NCBI RefSeq assembly: GCF_031457805.1
Contig: NZ_JAVDXI010000004.1
Coordinates: 310,001 to 374,000 of the forward strand
Direction: 5' to 3'
DNA: 64,000 nt
DNA from: Caulobacter sp031457805
Lineage (GTDB): Bacteria > Pseudomonadota > Alphaproteobacteria > Caulobacterales > Caulobacteraceae
In this document: positions 52,897-61,748 of the stretch, in pieces
Position numbering within the stretch: the stretch's first letter is position 1
Layout: each line of letters opens with the position of its first letter
Made by a program: the position numbers and the translations under genes
The notes under the pieces: model-generated
Database searches by the model: none
What the model saw: the letters and a program-made list of their open reading frames with translations, nothing else
What the model was told of the DNA's origin: nothing

Positions 52897-53233
52897 AACC
52901 GCTTCCTCTTCGACGTTCGGTCAGTCGAGAGGACCGCGCCTGGGCGATCTTGCTCTCACACTTGACCTTTCGGGATGGTGAATCGGCGGGGTGTATGGAT
53001 GCCGCATAAGGCAAAAGCAGGGCGCAGCTTAACCATTTGCAAACCACGCACTCATCGAAACCCAGAGCGACTAGTTCTATACTTGGAAGATTACGAACTT
53101 TTTATAATATTAAAGGGCTGTAACTCTCTTAATTACACGTCATGACTGATACGTAACGGGACTTCTCGAAAGGTCGCATGTATCCAATATTCATCGGCGC
53201 ACGGAACAGCGCCCAACCAGAGGGATACTTCAA
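52897..53233 (+). other. 337-bp intergenic region with an AT-rich stretch
   Basis: No gene was seen. 53050-53180 is much richer in A/T than its surroundings (AACTTTTTATAATATTAAAG). TTAACCAT, a CtrA half-site, is at 53029-53036. It must carry the promoters of both the M23 gene (minus) and the urcA gene (plus). Confidence 0.6.
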
Positions 53234-53590
53234 ATGCGCAAGTTCATCATGAGCCTGACCACCGTCGCCACCCTGAGCCTGGCCGCCGTACCGGTGCTGG
53301 GCCTGACGCAAGCCGCCAACGCTGGCGAGCGCGAGCAGAGCGTGACGATCAGCTTCGGTGACCTGAACCTGGCCGACCCGTCGCAAGCCGCTGTCTTCAA
53401 GGCCCGTGTCGACAACGCCGGCCAAGACCTCTGCCGGGCGATGCAGCGTAGCGACCAAGGCCTGGACATGACCGTCGGCGCCTGCGTGGCCAAGGTCCGC
53501 CGCGAAGCCGCCAACCAGCTGTCCACGCACCAGCGCAAAGCCCTGACCTACGCCGCCCGCGCTCAAGCGGTCGAAGTGGCCGTTAAGTGA
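53234..53590 (+). CDS. UrcA family secreted protein
   Basis: 118 residues. A signal peptide (1-30, cleavage after ANA-G) then VTISFGDLNLADPSQAAVFKARVDNAGQDLC and GACVAKV. Two cysteines (LCRAM and GACV) can pair. UrcA proteins are widespread in alphaproteobacteria; the function is unknown. A strong terminator follows. Confidence 0.9.
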   Translation: MRKFIMSLTTVATLSLAAVPVLGLTQAANAGEREQSVTISFGDLNLADPSQAAVFKARVDNAGQDLCRAMQRSDQGLDMTVGACVAKVRREAANQLSTHQRKALTYAARAQAVEVAVK

Positions 53591-53623
53591 TCGAGACCAC
53601 CAACTCCCCCACACCACCCCGCG

Positions 53624-53658
53624 ACAGAGGCCTCAGGTAATCCTGGGGCCTTTGCTTT
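53624..53658 (+). terminator. Terminator of the UrcA gene
   Basis: AGGCCTCAGG (53628-53637), loop TAAT, CCTGGGGCC (53642-53650) with one G-U pair, then TTTGCTTT. Confidence 0.7.
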
Positions 53659-53761
53659 ATTTGGCGGAGCGCATGGGGCGGGGTCAGCAACAGGCGCTGT
53701 CCGGCCCGCTCGACAACAACGATGCTCACGAATAGCGTTTGCTTTTCGCCAGCGCCGCAAG

Positions 53762-54532
53762 ATGCCCCTCATCTCCTTCCGAACCTGGACCTCCCCGCGC
53801 CTCACCAGCCTGTACGGGGTTGTCGCACTGGCGGTGTTTCTGGGATTCGCGGGACCGTTCGGGTCCTTTCGCTCCCTTGAGCCCCCGCAACGTTACGCCT
53901 TCTGGTTCGGCTGCGTAGCCACCGGCTATGCGCTGGCGCTCGCCACCCTGCGGATCCTTCGCCCCGCACCGGCGTTCGCACGCCTGCCCAAGCTCGCCGC
54001 CATCGTGCTCGTGGGATCGATCTCGAGCCTGCCCATGATGTTCGTCGTGGCGTGGGCGCTCGGAGCGGTGCTTCCCGGACGGTCGACGCCGCCCGGGCAA
54101 CTAATGTCCCTCTATCTTTCGGTCGCGTCGGTCCAGCTGGTGATCGCCGGGATCACAGGATGGCCGTTCTTGACCCCGTCAAGAGCGCCGCTGCCTGCGG
54201 AGGACCTGAATCTCGAGCGGTTTTTCGAGCGCGTTCCAAGTCGGCTGAGGCGCGATCTTTTGGCCCTCGAGGCGCAGGATCACTATCTCCTGGTTCATAC
54301 GCGCCGGGGCTCGGCCCTCATTTCCATGCAATTGGGCGAGGCCATGCGAATCCTGCCGCCGCAGCTCGGCTTTCAGGCGCACAGGCGTTGGTGGGTGGCG
54401 CGCCAGGAAGTCGCCGGCTTGCGTCGCGAGGGCCACCAGACACTCATCGCCTTGACCGGAGGTCTGACCGTGCCCGTCGGCAGAACCTATCTCGCGGCTG
54501 TCCGCTCCAACCTCGTGACGCCCAGCGCCTGA
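53762..54532 (+). CDS. Membrane-anchored LytTR transcriptional regulator
   Basis: 256 residues. Four hydrophobic helices in the first 140 residues are followed by a LytTR DNA-binding domain (about 155-250): RDLLALEAQDHYLLVHTRRG, GFQAHRRWWVAR and LTVPVGRTYLAAV. The binding domain would be cytoplasmic and tied to the membrane. No sensor kinase is nearby, so it may be self-sensing. Confidence 0.88.
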   Translation: MPLISFRTWTSPRLTSLYGVVALAVFLGFAGPFGSFRSLEPPQRYAFWFGCVATGYALALATLRILRPAPAFARLPKLAAIVLVGSISSLPMMFVVAWALGAVLPGRSTPPGQLMSLYLSVASVQLVIAGITGWPFLTPSRAPLPAEDLNLERFFERVPSRLRRDLLALEAQDHYLLVHTRRGSALISMQLGEAMRILPPQLGFQAHRRWWVARQEVAGLRREGHQTLIALTGGLTVPVGRTYLAAVRSNLVTPSA

Positions 54533-54673
54533 AAGGCGAGGCGGCTCCCTGCCGCCGATGACGTCGCCGTAAATCCGACAACGCGCCAATGACGTTGGCG
54601 AATTGGGCGCTTGGCCGGATCGGCAAGCTGACCGAGAGAGCGGCGACCTCGAAGCAGATCCACCGGAGATCCA

Positions 54674-55132
54674 ATGCAAAACCAACTTTTCGCTTGCGGC
54701 TTGATACTCGTCACAGCCGCACCCGCCGTAAGCCTTGCCCAAGACGCGACCGTTCTGAAGACCACCTGCGCCGAGCGATCTCTGCGCTCCGCAAGCGCCC
54801 CCGCTGGCGAGCCGGACCTGGCCGGGCTCTGGGACGTCTATATGGACGTCGGCGGCGTGCCGAGCTTTGGCCTCCTGTCGGTCGGCCGGCTAGACGGCCG
54901 CTACGGCGGAACGCTGACCCCCATGCGGACAGCGCCCGTCGTCCTGCGGAGCCTGACCGTGACGGATCGAAAAGTTCAGCTGATCGTCGGATCGCGCGAA
55001 GGCGACGTCGCCTATAACGCCCTGCTCTCCGACGCGGCGGACAGGATGTGTGGGATCGTCACCTACCACGGAGGCCAGCTGTACCCGATGGTGGCGCAAC
55101 GGCGATCGCCGCCAGCGCCGGCGCCGCGGTGA
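54674..55132 (+). CDS. Secreted protein of unknown function
   Basis: 152 residues. Signal peptide 1-22 (cleavage near SLA-Q). The mature part has LAGLWDVYMDVGGVPSFGLLSVGRLDGRY, a beta-rich segment that resembles lipocalin-like folds, and two cysteines (TTCAER, RMCGIV). No family recognised. Confidence 0.78.
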   Translation: MQNQLFACGLILVTAAPAVSLAQDATVLKTTCAERSLRSASAPAGEPDLAGLWDVYMDVGGVPSFGLLSVGRLDGRYGGTLTPMRTAPVVLRSLTVTDRKVQLIVGSREGDVAYNALLSDAADRMCGIVTYHGGQLYPMVAQRRSPPAPAPR

Positions 55133-55143
55133 TCCATTATCCA

Positions 55144-55178
55144 CGGAAAAGGCCCCGGCGGTTACACCGGGGCCCTGC
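55144..55178 (-). terminator. Terminator of the pnt operon
   Basis: Minus strand GGCCCCGG (55174-55167) pairs with CCGGGGCC (55158-55151), followed by TTTT (55150-55147). It lies about 25 bp after pntB. Confidence 0.8.
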
Positions 55179-55199
55179 CGCTTCAGCGATGAGGAAGCC

Positions 55200-56618
55200 T
55201 TACAGTCCCTTCAGGATGCCTTCGACCATCTTCTTGGCGTCGCCGAAGAGCATCATCGTGTTGTCGCGGAAGAACAGCTCGTTCTCGACGCCGGCGTAGC
55301 CCGAGGCCATGCCGCGCTTGACGAAGAGCACCGTACGCGCCTTCTCGACGTCCAGGATCGGCATGCCGAAGATGGCGCTGGTCGGGTCGGTCTTGGCCGC
55401 CGGGTTGGTGACATCATTGGCCCCAATCACAAAGGCGACGTCCGCCGTCGAGAACTCGCTGTTGATGTCCTCCAACTCGAAGACCTCGTCATAGGGCACG
55501 TTGGCTTCGGCCAGCAGGACGTTCATGTGACCCGGCATCCGGCCAGCGACGGGGTGGATGGCGTACTTCACCTCGACGCCTTCCTCCTTCAGCTTGTCGG
55601 CCATTTCGCGCAGCGCGTGCTGAGCCTGAGAGACGGCCATGCCATAACCGGGGACGATGATCACCTTGCTGGCGTTCTTCATGATGAAGGCCGCATCGTC
55701 GGCCGAGCCCTGCTTGACGGGGCGCGTCTCGACCTTGCCGCCAGGACCGGCCGCAGCGGCGTCAGCGCCGAAGCCGCCCAAGATCACCGAGACGAACGAG
55801 CGGTTCATGCCCTTGCACATGATGTAGGACAGAATGGCGCCCGACGAGCCGACGAGGGCGCCGGTGATGATCAGGGTGGTGTTTTCCAGCGTGAAGCCCA
55901 GAGCCGCCGCCGCCCAGCCGGAATAGCTGTTCAGCATCGACACCACGACGGGCATGTCCGCGCCGCCGATCGGGATGATCAGGGTGACGCCGATCAGCAG
56001 GCTCAGGGCGAAGATGCCCCAGAAGGCCCAGATCGCCGAACCGCCGCTGGCGACCAGCACCACGATGAGCGCCACGATGGCGACCGCGATGATGATGTTC
56101 AGCAGGTGACGGGCCGGCAGCAGGATGGGGGCGCCGCCCATGTTGCCGTTCAGCTTGGCGAAGGCGATGACCGAACCGGTGAAGGTGATGGCGCCGATGG
56201 CCAGGCCCAGCGACAGCTCGACCAGGCTGCCCCCGTGAATGGCGCCGTCCTCACCCACGATGCCGTAGGCGGCGGGCGTGTAGATGGCGGCCACAGCCAC
56301 CAGACAGGCGGCCATGCCGACCAGGCTGTGGAAGGCGGCGACGAGCTGCGGCATCGAGGTCATGGCGACCTTGCGAGCGATCACCGCCCCGACCACGCCG
56401 CCGACGGCCACGCCACCGACGATCAGACCCAAAGTCACGGCGTCGAGCGCGCCCTGGCTCCAGAGCGTCGCCAGTGTGGTGCCGACGGCGATGGCCATGC
56501 CGATCATGCCGTTGCGGTTGCCCGCCTGGCTGGTCACGGGGCTGGAGAGGCCGCGAAGGGCGAGAATGAAAAGCACCCCGGAAACGAGGTACAGAATGGC
56601 GGCGAGATTGGCGTTCAT
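55200..56618 (-). CDS. pntB: NAD(P) transhydrogenase subunit beta
   Basis: 472 residues. About nine helices then the NADP-binding domain III (about 290-472): VIIVPGYGMAVSQAQHAL, HPVAGRMPGHMNVLLAEANVPYDEVFELEDIN and FVIGANDVTNPAA. Works with pntA parts to reduce NADP with proton motive force. 24 bp after pntAB. Confidence 0.96.
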   Translation of the reverse strand: MNANLAAILYLVSGVLFILALRGLSSPVTSQAGNRNGMIGMAIAVGTTLATLWSQGALDAVTLGLIVGGVAVGGVVGAVIARKVAMTSMPQLVAAFHSLVGMAACLVAVAAIYTPAAYGIVGEDGAIHGGSLVELSLGLAIGAITFTGSVIAFAKLNGNMGGAPILLPARHLLNIIIAVAIVALIVVLVASGGSAIWAFWGIFALSLLIGVTLIIPIGGADMPVVVSMLNSYSGWAAAALGFTLENTTLIITGALVGSSGAILSYIMCKGMNRSFVSVILGGFGADAAAAGPGGKVETRPVKQGSADDAAFIMKNASKVIIVPGYGMAVSQAQHALREMADKLKEEGVEVKYAIHPVAGRMPGHMNVLLAEANVPYDEVFELEDINSEFSTADVAFVIGANDVTNPAAKTDPTSAIFGMPILDVEKARTVLFVKRGMASGYAGVENELFFRDNTMMLFGDAKKMVEGILKGL

Positions 56619-56642
56619 GATGTTTGCTCCCCCTCGCGCCGC

Positions 56643-56975
56643 TTACTTCGACTTCTTCTTGTACATCGCCAGCATGCGCTGGGTGACCAAGAAGCCGCCG
56701 AAGATGTTGACCGCCGCGAAGGCTGCGGCGATCGCGCCGGCCCCCTTGGAGATCCAGGTCGAACCGGCGACGGCGCCGCCGGCCAGGTCGCTGTTGGCGC
56801 CGTGAGCGGCGGCGGCGAGCAAGGCGCCGACGATGATCACCGACGAGATGGCGTTGGTGACGGCCATCAGCGGCGTGTGCAGCGCGGGGGTCACGCTCCA
56901 GACGACGTAGTAGCCGACAAAGATGGCGAGCACGAAGATCGCCAGACGGAACACGGTGGGGTCGACGGCTTCCAT
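56643..56975 (-). CDS. pntAB: NAD(P) transhydrogenase subunit alpha part 2 (PntAB)
   Basis: 110 residues with three helices, FRLAIFVLAIFVGYYVVWSVTPALHTPLMAVTNAISSVIIVGAL. It is the membrane part of alpha, separate here as usual for alphaproteobacteria. 153 bp, filled by a palindromic repeat, separate it from pntAA. Confidence 0.93.
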   Translation of the reverse strand: MEAVDPTVFRLAIFVLAIFVGYYVVWSVTPALHTPLMAVTNAISSVIIVGALLAAAAHGANSDLAGGAVAGSTWISKGAGAIAAAFAAVNIFGGFLVTQRMLAMYKKKSK

Positions 56976-56996
56976 ATCAGGCTCCCAGCTCGGTGC

Positions 56997-57108
56997 GTCC
57001 TTCGAGGCCTTCGCTGCGCGAAGGCGCCTCAGGATGAGGAAGGTGGTTGGCTCGGTCTTCGCAGTAAAACCTCATCCTGAGGTGCGAGCGAAGCGAGCCT
57101 CGAAGGAC
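56997..57108. repeat. Type B palindromic repeat inside the pnt operon
   Basis: A 112-bp element with perfect 12-bp terminal inverted repeats, GTCCTTCGAGGC (56997-57008) and GCCTCGAAGGAC (57097-57108). Inside, CCTCAGGATGAGG (57027-57039) and CCTCATCCTGAGG (57070-57082) form a perfect 13-bp inner inverted repeat. The transcript would fold into a long hairpin. Elements with the CCTCATCCTGAGG core are dispersed in Caulobacter and relatives. Confidence 0.8.
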
Positions 57109-57128
57109 GAGGTTCGGCTCCACAATCG

Positions 57129-58262
57129 TCAGCTCTTCAGGTTCGGGTGGACGATCGCCCCGTCACGCGTGACGACGGCGGCCTGCAGGATCTCGTCCTC
57201 GAAGTTGGGGGCGAAGGCGCCCTCCTTGTTCGTGAACAGCGACGACAGGGCGAACAGGTTGCGAGCGTAGAGCGCGCTGGCGTCGGCGGCGATACGCCCG
57301 GGCAGGTTGGCGTGGCCGAGGATCTTGGCGCCGTTGGCGGTGACGACCGTCTCGTTGAGCTTGGCGCCCTCGACATTGCCGCCCTGTTCGATCGCCAGAT
57401 CCACCAGGATCGAGCCTGGCTTCATCGACGCCACCTGGGCCGCGTTGACCAGCTTGGGCGCTGGGCGCCCCGGGATCAGGGCCGTGGTGATGACGATGTC
57501 CTGCTTGGCGATGTGGCTGGAGACGAGCTCAGCCTGTTTGGCCTGGTACTCCTTGGACATCTCCTTGGCGTAGCCGCCGGCGGTCTGGGCGTTCTTGAAT
57601 TCCTCGTCTTCGACGGCGAGGAATTTGGCGCCCAGCGACTCGACCTGCTCCTTGGTGGCCGGACGCACGTCGGTGGCGGTCACCACCGCGCCGAGGCGGC
57701 GGGCCGTAGCGATGGCCTGCAGCCCGGCGACGCCGACGCCCATGATGAACACCTTGGCCGCAGCGACTGTGCCGGCGGCGGTCATCATCATCGGAAGCGC
57801 CTTGCCATAGGCTTCAGCCCCTTCGATCACCGCGCGATAGCCGGCGAGGTTGGCCTGGGACGACAGCATGTCCATCACCTGGGCGCGGGTGATGCGCGGG
57901 ATGAACTCCATCGCGATCGCCGTCACGCCGGCCTTGGCCAGCGCGTCCAGCGTTTCCTTGTCCTGATACGGATTGAGCGCGGCGGCGACGATCGCGCCCT
58001 TCTTGAGCGCCGCGATCTCGGCCGACTCGGGCGCGCGCACCTTGAACAGGACGTCGGCGTCCTTCAGGGCGTCCTTGGCCGTCTTGGCGATCTTAGCGCC
58101 GGCCGCTTCGTAGTCAGCGTCCGGATAGGACGCGGCCGTCCCAGCCCCAGCCTGAACCACGACAGAAAACCCGGCCGCGCCGAGCTTCTTGACCGTTTCA
58201 GGCGTGGCCGCGACCCGCGTTTCGTTGGCGCGGGTCTCTTTCGTGACGGCGATGACGGCCAT
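57129..58262 (-). CDS. pntAA: NAD(P) transhydrogenase subunit alpha part 1 (PntAA)
   Basis: 377 residues from the ATG at 58262; another ATG two codons upstream is nearly as good but sits closer to the GGGGAGGGGA site. NAD-binding fold: AVTKETRANETRVAATPETV, GVGVAGLQAIATARRLGAVVTATDVRP and the conserved PGRPAPKLV. Soluble domain I. No membrane helix. Confidence 0.95.
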   Translation of the reverse strand: MAVIAVTKETRANETRVAATPETVKKLGAAGFSVVVQAGAGTAASYPDADYEAAGAKIAKTAKDALKDADVLFKVRAPESAEIAALKKGAIVAAALNPYQDKETLDALAKAGVTAIAMEFIPRITRAQVMDMLSSQANLAGYRAVIEGAEAYGKALPMMMTAAGTVAAAKVFIMGVGVAGLQAIATARRLGAVVTATDVRPATKEQVESLGAKFLAVEDEEFKNAQTAGGYAKEMSKEYQAKQAELVSSHIAKQDIVITTALIPGRPAPKLVNAAQVASMKPGSILVDLAIEQGGNVEGAKLNETVVTANGAKILGHANLPGRIAADASALYARNLFALSSLFTNKEGAFAPNFEDEILQAAVVTRDGAIVHPNLKS

Positions 58263-58386
58263 CGGCATTCCCCTCCCCAGAGCGGTGTTACCTCACCAGC
58301 ATGAGGGGCTCTGTAGGGGATAGTCTTGCCTCTTGTCGAGGCATGACGTGCACGTCAGGGAAAAATTATGCCGATGGCCACCGGTG

Positions 58387-58617
58387 TCAGTGGCTTTGAG
58401 TGGGCTTTTCCTTGAGAAGCACCACGCCCAGCGCCAGGAGGACGACGGAGGCGATAGCGCTACCAATGAACCCAGCCGACGTGCAGAACAGCAGGGTGAT
58501 GAAGAGCAGCAGGACCGCAACAGCCAGCGAGCCCCACTTGGTCATCTTGCCGAACGCGTCGTAGGTGGCAGCTTGCTCGTGGATGTCCATTTCACCGCGG
58601 TGATAGTCGCCAGCCAT
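58387..58617 (-). CDS. aa3-type cytochrome c oxidase subunit IV-like protein
   Basis: 76 residues. MDIHEQAATYDAFGKMTKW matches the bacterial subunit IV family (COX4_pro_2); two helices follow. The function in the oxidase is accessory. Encoded next to pntAA in many alphaproteobacteria, as here. Confidence 0.85.
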   Translation of the reverse strand: MAGDYHRGEMDIHEQAATYDAFGKMTKWGSLAVAVLLLFITLLFCTSAGFIGSAIASVVLLALGVVLLKEKPTQSH

Positions 58618-58681
58618 GTGTCGTCCTCAGGAAAGAAAAGAAGAAACCGAGTTCGCCCGATACAACGCGGGCGGCGAAGGC

Positions 58682-59683
58682 TCAAGCGCGCGCATCGCCC
58701 CAGCGCTCAGCGACAAAGCGCGCGCGCACGGCCGCAACCGCCTCGTCGACGGAAATATCCGAAATCCGCCCCTGCCCGCCATCCAGTCGCGACAGCCAGC
58801 GCGAGTAGGCTGGCACCGGCGCTGTGCCCATCAATCCGATGCACGGCGTCCCCACGGCGGCCGCTACATTCAATGCGCCTGAGTCGTTACCCAGGAACCC
58901 CGCAGACAGCGATATCAGCGCCGCCGACTGGTCGAGCGGCAGGTCGCAGGCCACCACGTTCCCCGGCATTGAGCCGACCGCCGCCTTCGACGCCTCCGCC
59001 TCATGCGGGCCACCCACCCAGAACACCGTCCCGAAGAGGTCCGAGAGGGCTTGGGCCGCCGCAGCGAAGCGCGCTGCGGGCCAGGTCCGGGCCGGTTCGC
59101 TGGCGCCAACCCCGAGGCACAACCACGGCCCGGGGCGGTCGGCGTATTTGGCTTTCACGGCCTGCAGCGCCTCAGGGTCAAGCTTCAGCGCGGGTTCACG
59201 GCTGGCGACCACGAGACCATGCGCCCTCTCGAACGCCTCGAGCTTTTCGATCCGGTGCGCGGGTCGCATGGTCTTGGGCAGGAAGGGCCCTGTCGTCAGA
59301 AAGCGCTGCTGGCCATGACCAAGACCAAAGCCACGTCGCTCAGGCGCCCCCGCCAGGGCTGCGGCGATGGCCGGACGGTCGATCTTTTCCAGGATCCAAA
59401 CCGCACGTGGCTTTTCAGTCCGGCAGATCCGATAGAAGTCGAGCGTCTCACGTACGCCCTTCAGGCGATCCTTGTAATGGGGCGCGTAGAGCACCCTCTC
59501 GACCGACGGCTCGACCTTGAGCACTTCGGCCGCACGGCTCGACGGCCGCGCGACCAAAACCACCTTGCCTTCAGGCGTTGTCGCCGCGATCGCGCGGATC
59601 GTGGGCAAGTGCCACATCAGGTCGCCGATTCCGCGATCGGGCGCGTAGACGAGGACGGGGCCCTGGAACGTCGATGCGGACAA
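58682..59683 (-). CDS. Glycosyltransferase family 9 (heptosyltransferase-like)
   Basis: 333 residues, a GT-B fold. GIGDLMWHLPTIRAI at the N-terminus, KPRAVWILEK, CLGVGASEPARTWPAARFAAAA and SAGFLGNDSGALNVAAAVGTPCIGLMGTAP (the donor-binding D-S-G). Probably an LPS core or capsule transferase. The sugar is not visible. Not in an LPS operon. Confidence 0.88.
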   Translation of the reverse strand: MSASTFQGPVLVYAPDRGIGDLMWHLPTIRAIAATTPEGKVVLVARPSSRAAEVLKVEPSVERVLYAPHYKDRLKGVRETLDFYRICRTEKPRAVWILEKIDRPAIAAALAGAPERRGFGLGHGQQRFLTTGPFLPKTMRPAHRIEKLEAFERAHGLVVASREPALKLDPEALQAVKAKYADRPGPWLCLGVGASEPARTWPAARFAAAAQALSDLFGTVFWVGGPHEAEASKAAVGSMPGNVVACDLPLDQSAALISLSAGFLGNDSGALNVAAAVGTPCIGLMGTAPVPAYSRWLSRLDGGQGRISDISVDEAVAAVRARFVAERWGDARA

Positions 59684-59754
59684 GTCGGTAAGTCTCTCGG
59701 CGGCTTACTCCGCGATTACCGGTCGCAGATCGCCTTGTCACCCGTCGCGAGATC

Positions 59755-60678
59755 TCAGGGCCAGTTGGCCAGCAAGCCGCGCAATCCGGCGACACAGGCA
59801 AGAGGCTGATCGACCATGACGTGATGGTCAGCGTCCGGAATGGCGAGCTTCAGCACGGTCTCCGGCATGCGCCCCACCATGTAGGCGAGCGTCTCGTCGG
59901 TCATCAGGTTCGACCGCTCGCCCCACGCCAGGGCGGTCGGACAAGCGATCTGGGGCAACAGATCACCCAGGTCCGGCATCTTGAAATTGCGCCACAGATC
60001 AGGATCGAACTTCCACGTCCAACCGTCCGGGGTCTCCTTGAGCGAGCGTCTGGCGATGAAGTCGGCGATGTAGAGGTTCTCGCAGCCCTGCGGCGGCGCG
60101 AGGCGAAAGCGCGTCAGGGCCTCTTCCAAGGTCGCATAGGCTGGCGCGCCCTTGCCCGAACGCGGCGGAGGCCCCTTCCAGCGCTTCTCGGGCGGCTGGA
60201 CCGTGGTGTCGAGCAGGATGGCCCCACGCAGGCGATCGGCGTGCCGCGCGGCGCAATACAGCGTCGGGAATCCGCCGAACGAATGACCCACCACGATCGG
60301 TTTGACGCCGCCCGCCTCCAGACCCGCCGCTTCCACAGCCGCGAAGATCTCAGCGGCGAAGAGTTCGGCGGTATAGGCCTCTCGCCAGTCGCTGCCGCCC
60401 ATGCCCGACCACGAGATCGCCGCGACGCGCCAGTCCTTGGCGAAGAACGGCGCGATGAAGCTCCACCAATCGGCGTGCGCGCCATTGCCATGCAAGAGCA
60501 GCAGACCAGGCTTGCCGACCTCGCCCCAGGTCAGAAGCTCGATATTCGCGCCCTCGACCGAGATCATCGTGCGCTCGGGCGCTTGGGCGATCGCAGCGTC
60601 GAACCATGACGGAGCAGGAGGCGGCGCGCCCATGAACGGCGCGAGCAGTGAGGCTGGCGCGGATTGGTCGTCGGCCAT
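59755..60678 (-). CDS. Alpha/beta hydrolase
   Basis: 307 residues. Oxyanion region LLLHGNGAHADWW, nucleophile VVGHSFGGFPTLYCAARHADRL, Asp in the C-terminal half, and final His in DADHHVMVDQP. Cytoplasmic; substrate unknown. Starts 3 bp after the thioesterase gene, so co-transcribed with it. Confidence 0.88.
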   Translation of the reverse strand: MADDQSAPASLLAPFMGAPPPAPSWFDAAIAQAPERTMISVEGANIELLTWGEVGKPGLLLLHGNGAHADWWSFIAPFFAKDWRVAAISWSGMGGSDWREAYTAELFAAEIFAAVEAAGLEAGGVKPIVVGHSFGGFPTLYCAARHADRLRGAILLDTTVQPPEKRWKGPPPRSGKGAPAYATLEEALTRFRLAPPQGCENLYIADFIARRSLKETPDGWTWKFDPDLWRNFKMPDLGDLLPQIACPTALAWGERSNLMTDETLAYMVGRMPETVLKLAIPDADHHVMVDQPLACVAGLRGLLANWP

Positions 60679-60681
60679 CGG

Positions 60682-61155
60682 TTAAGCCTCTTCCTTGTAA
60701 GCCAATTCGCCGGGACGCGGCTTTCGGGGGCTCAGAGCTTTGAAGACGCCGGTGCCGGTGATCAGGGTCCGATCGCCGGACCAGATCCGGCCGCGAACTG
60801 TGAACAGCAAGTCCTCCTCGCCGATCAACTCCCCTTCGCCTTCCACCCAGTCGCCGAGCTTGGCGCCCGAAAGGAAGTCGCACATCAGCCGCACGGTGAC
60901 CCAGCTGTAGGACTTCTGCAGCGATATGATCCGCCCCCAGGCCATGTCGGCGAAGCTCATCAGCATGCCGCCGTGACAGTTGCCCAGGCCGTTGGTGTGG
61001 TGCTCCTCCACGCGGAATGCGAGGCGCGCCTGGCCGGGTCCTTCGCGATGCTCGAACAGCGGGCCAATCTGGCGGCCAAAGCCACGCGACCAATTGAGTT
61101 GGGAGAAGCCGTCCGGGATGGCGGCTGTCTGGGCGTCGGTCAGATCGTCGGACAT
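60682..61155 (-). CDS. PaaI-type hotdog thioesterase
   Basis: 157 residues. GLGNCHGGMLMSFADMAWG is the PaaI signature (H-G-G near the catalytic site) and VRLMCDFLSGAKLGDWVEGEGELI follows. Hydrolyses an aryl- or acyl-CoA. Directly upstream of the hydrolase gene. Confidence 0.9.
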   Translation of the reverse strand: MSDDLTDAQTAAIPDGFSQLNWSRGFGRQIGPLFEHREGPGQARLAFRVEEHHTNGLGNCHGGMLMSFADMAWGRIISLQKSYSWVTVRLMCDFLSGAKLGDWVEGEGELIGEEDLLFTVRGRIWSGDRTLITGTGVFKALSPRKPRPGELAYKEEA

Positions 61156-61247
61156 GCCGCCAGGCTAACAAGCGTTTGAAAAAAGGAAAGCCTTCCGTAA
61201 GGACGACGCCCTGGCCGGCGTCTAACCTTTCGAAACAGGGGGATGGC

Positions 61248-61748
61248 TTGAGCCGAGACCACGACAACTTCGCCGACTGGCTGGCGCCGCATCTGCCGAT
61301 GCTGCACCGGACGGCGCGGGCGTTCGCGGAAGCGGCGGATCAGCACGACCTGCTGCAGGAGCTGACCGTGGCGCTGTGGAGAGCACGCCCTCGCTTCCGT
61401 GCGGAGAGCGCGACCGGGACCTTCGCCCACCGCGTGGCCCACAACGCCGCGCTGACCTGGAAGCGAGGCGAGGTCCGCCGACGGCTGCGCGGCGTGACGG
61501 TCGAGGCCGAACTTCTGGCCCGCGACGCCGGCGAGGATCCGCAAGGTCCGCTCCTGGAACGCCTTTATGCGGCGATCCGCACCCTGCCGCCGGTCGAGCG
61601 GTCGCTAGTCCTGCTGTCGCTGGACGGCGTGCCCTATGCCGAGATCGCACGGCTGCACGGGCTTTCGGAGAGCAATGTCGGCGTGAGGCTGACCCGCCTG
61701 CGCCAGCAGCTCTCGACCTTGGTGAAGGAGGACGCCGATGGACTTTGA
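61248..61748 (+). CDS. ECF sigma factor (probable TTG start)
   Basis: 166 residues from TTG at 61248 with AGGGGGA 5 bases upstream. The in-frame ATG at 61176 is poorly placed. Region 2 has HDLLQELTVALWRARPRFRAES and TFAHRVAHNAALTWKRG; region 4 LPPVERSLVLLSLDGVPYAEIARLHGLSESNVGVRLTRL. It overlaps the next membrane gene by 11 bp, which may be its regulator. Confidence 0.87.
   Translation: MSRDHDNFADWLAPHLPMLHRTARAFAEAADQHDLLQELTVALWRARPRFRAESATGTFAHRVAHNAALTWKRGEVRRRLRGVTVEAELLARDAGEDPQGPLLERLYAAIRTLPPVERSLVLLSLDGVPYAEIARLHGLSESNVGVRLTRLRQQLSTLVKEDADGL

Noticed and set aside
55050..57080. Plus-strand frame of 676 residues, His/Asp rich
   Set aside because: Antisense of pntB and pntAB, which have full family motifs.
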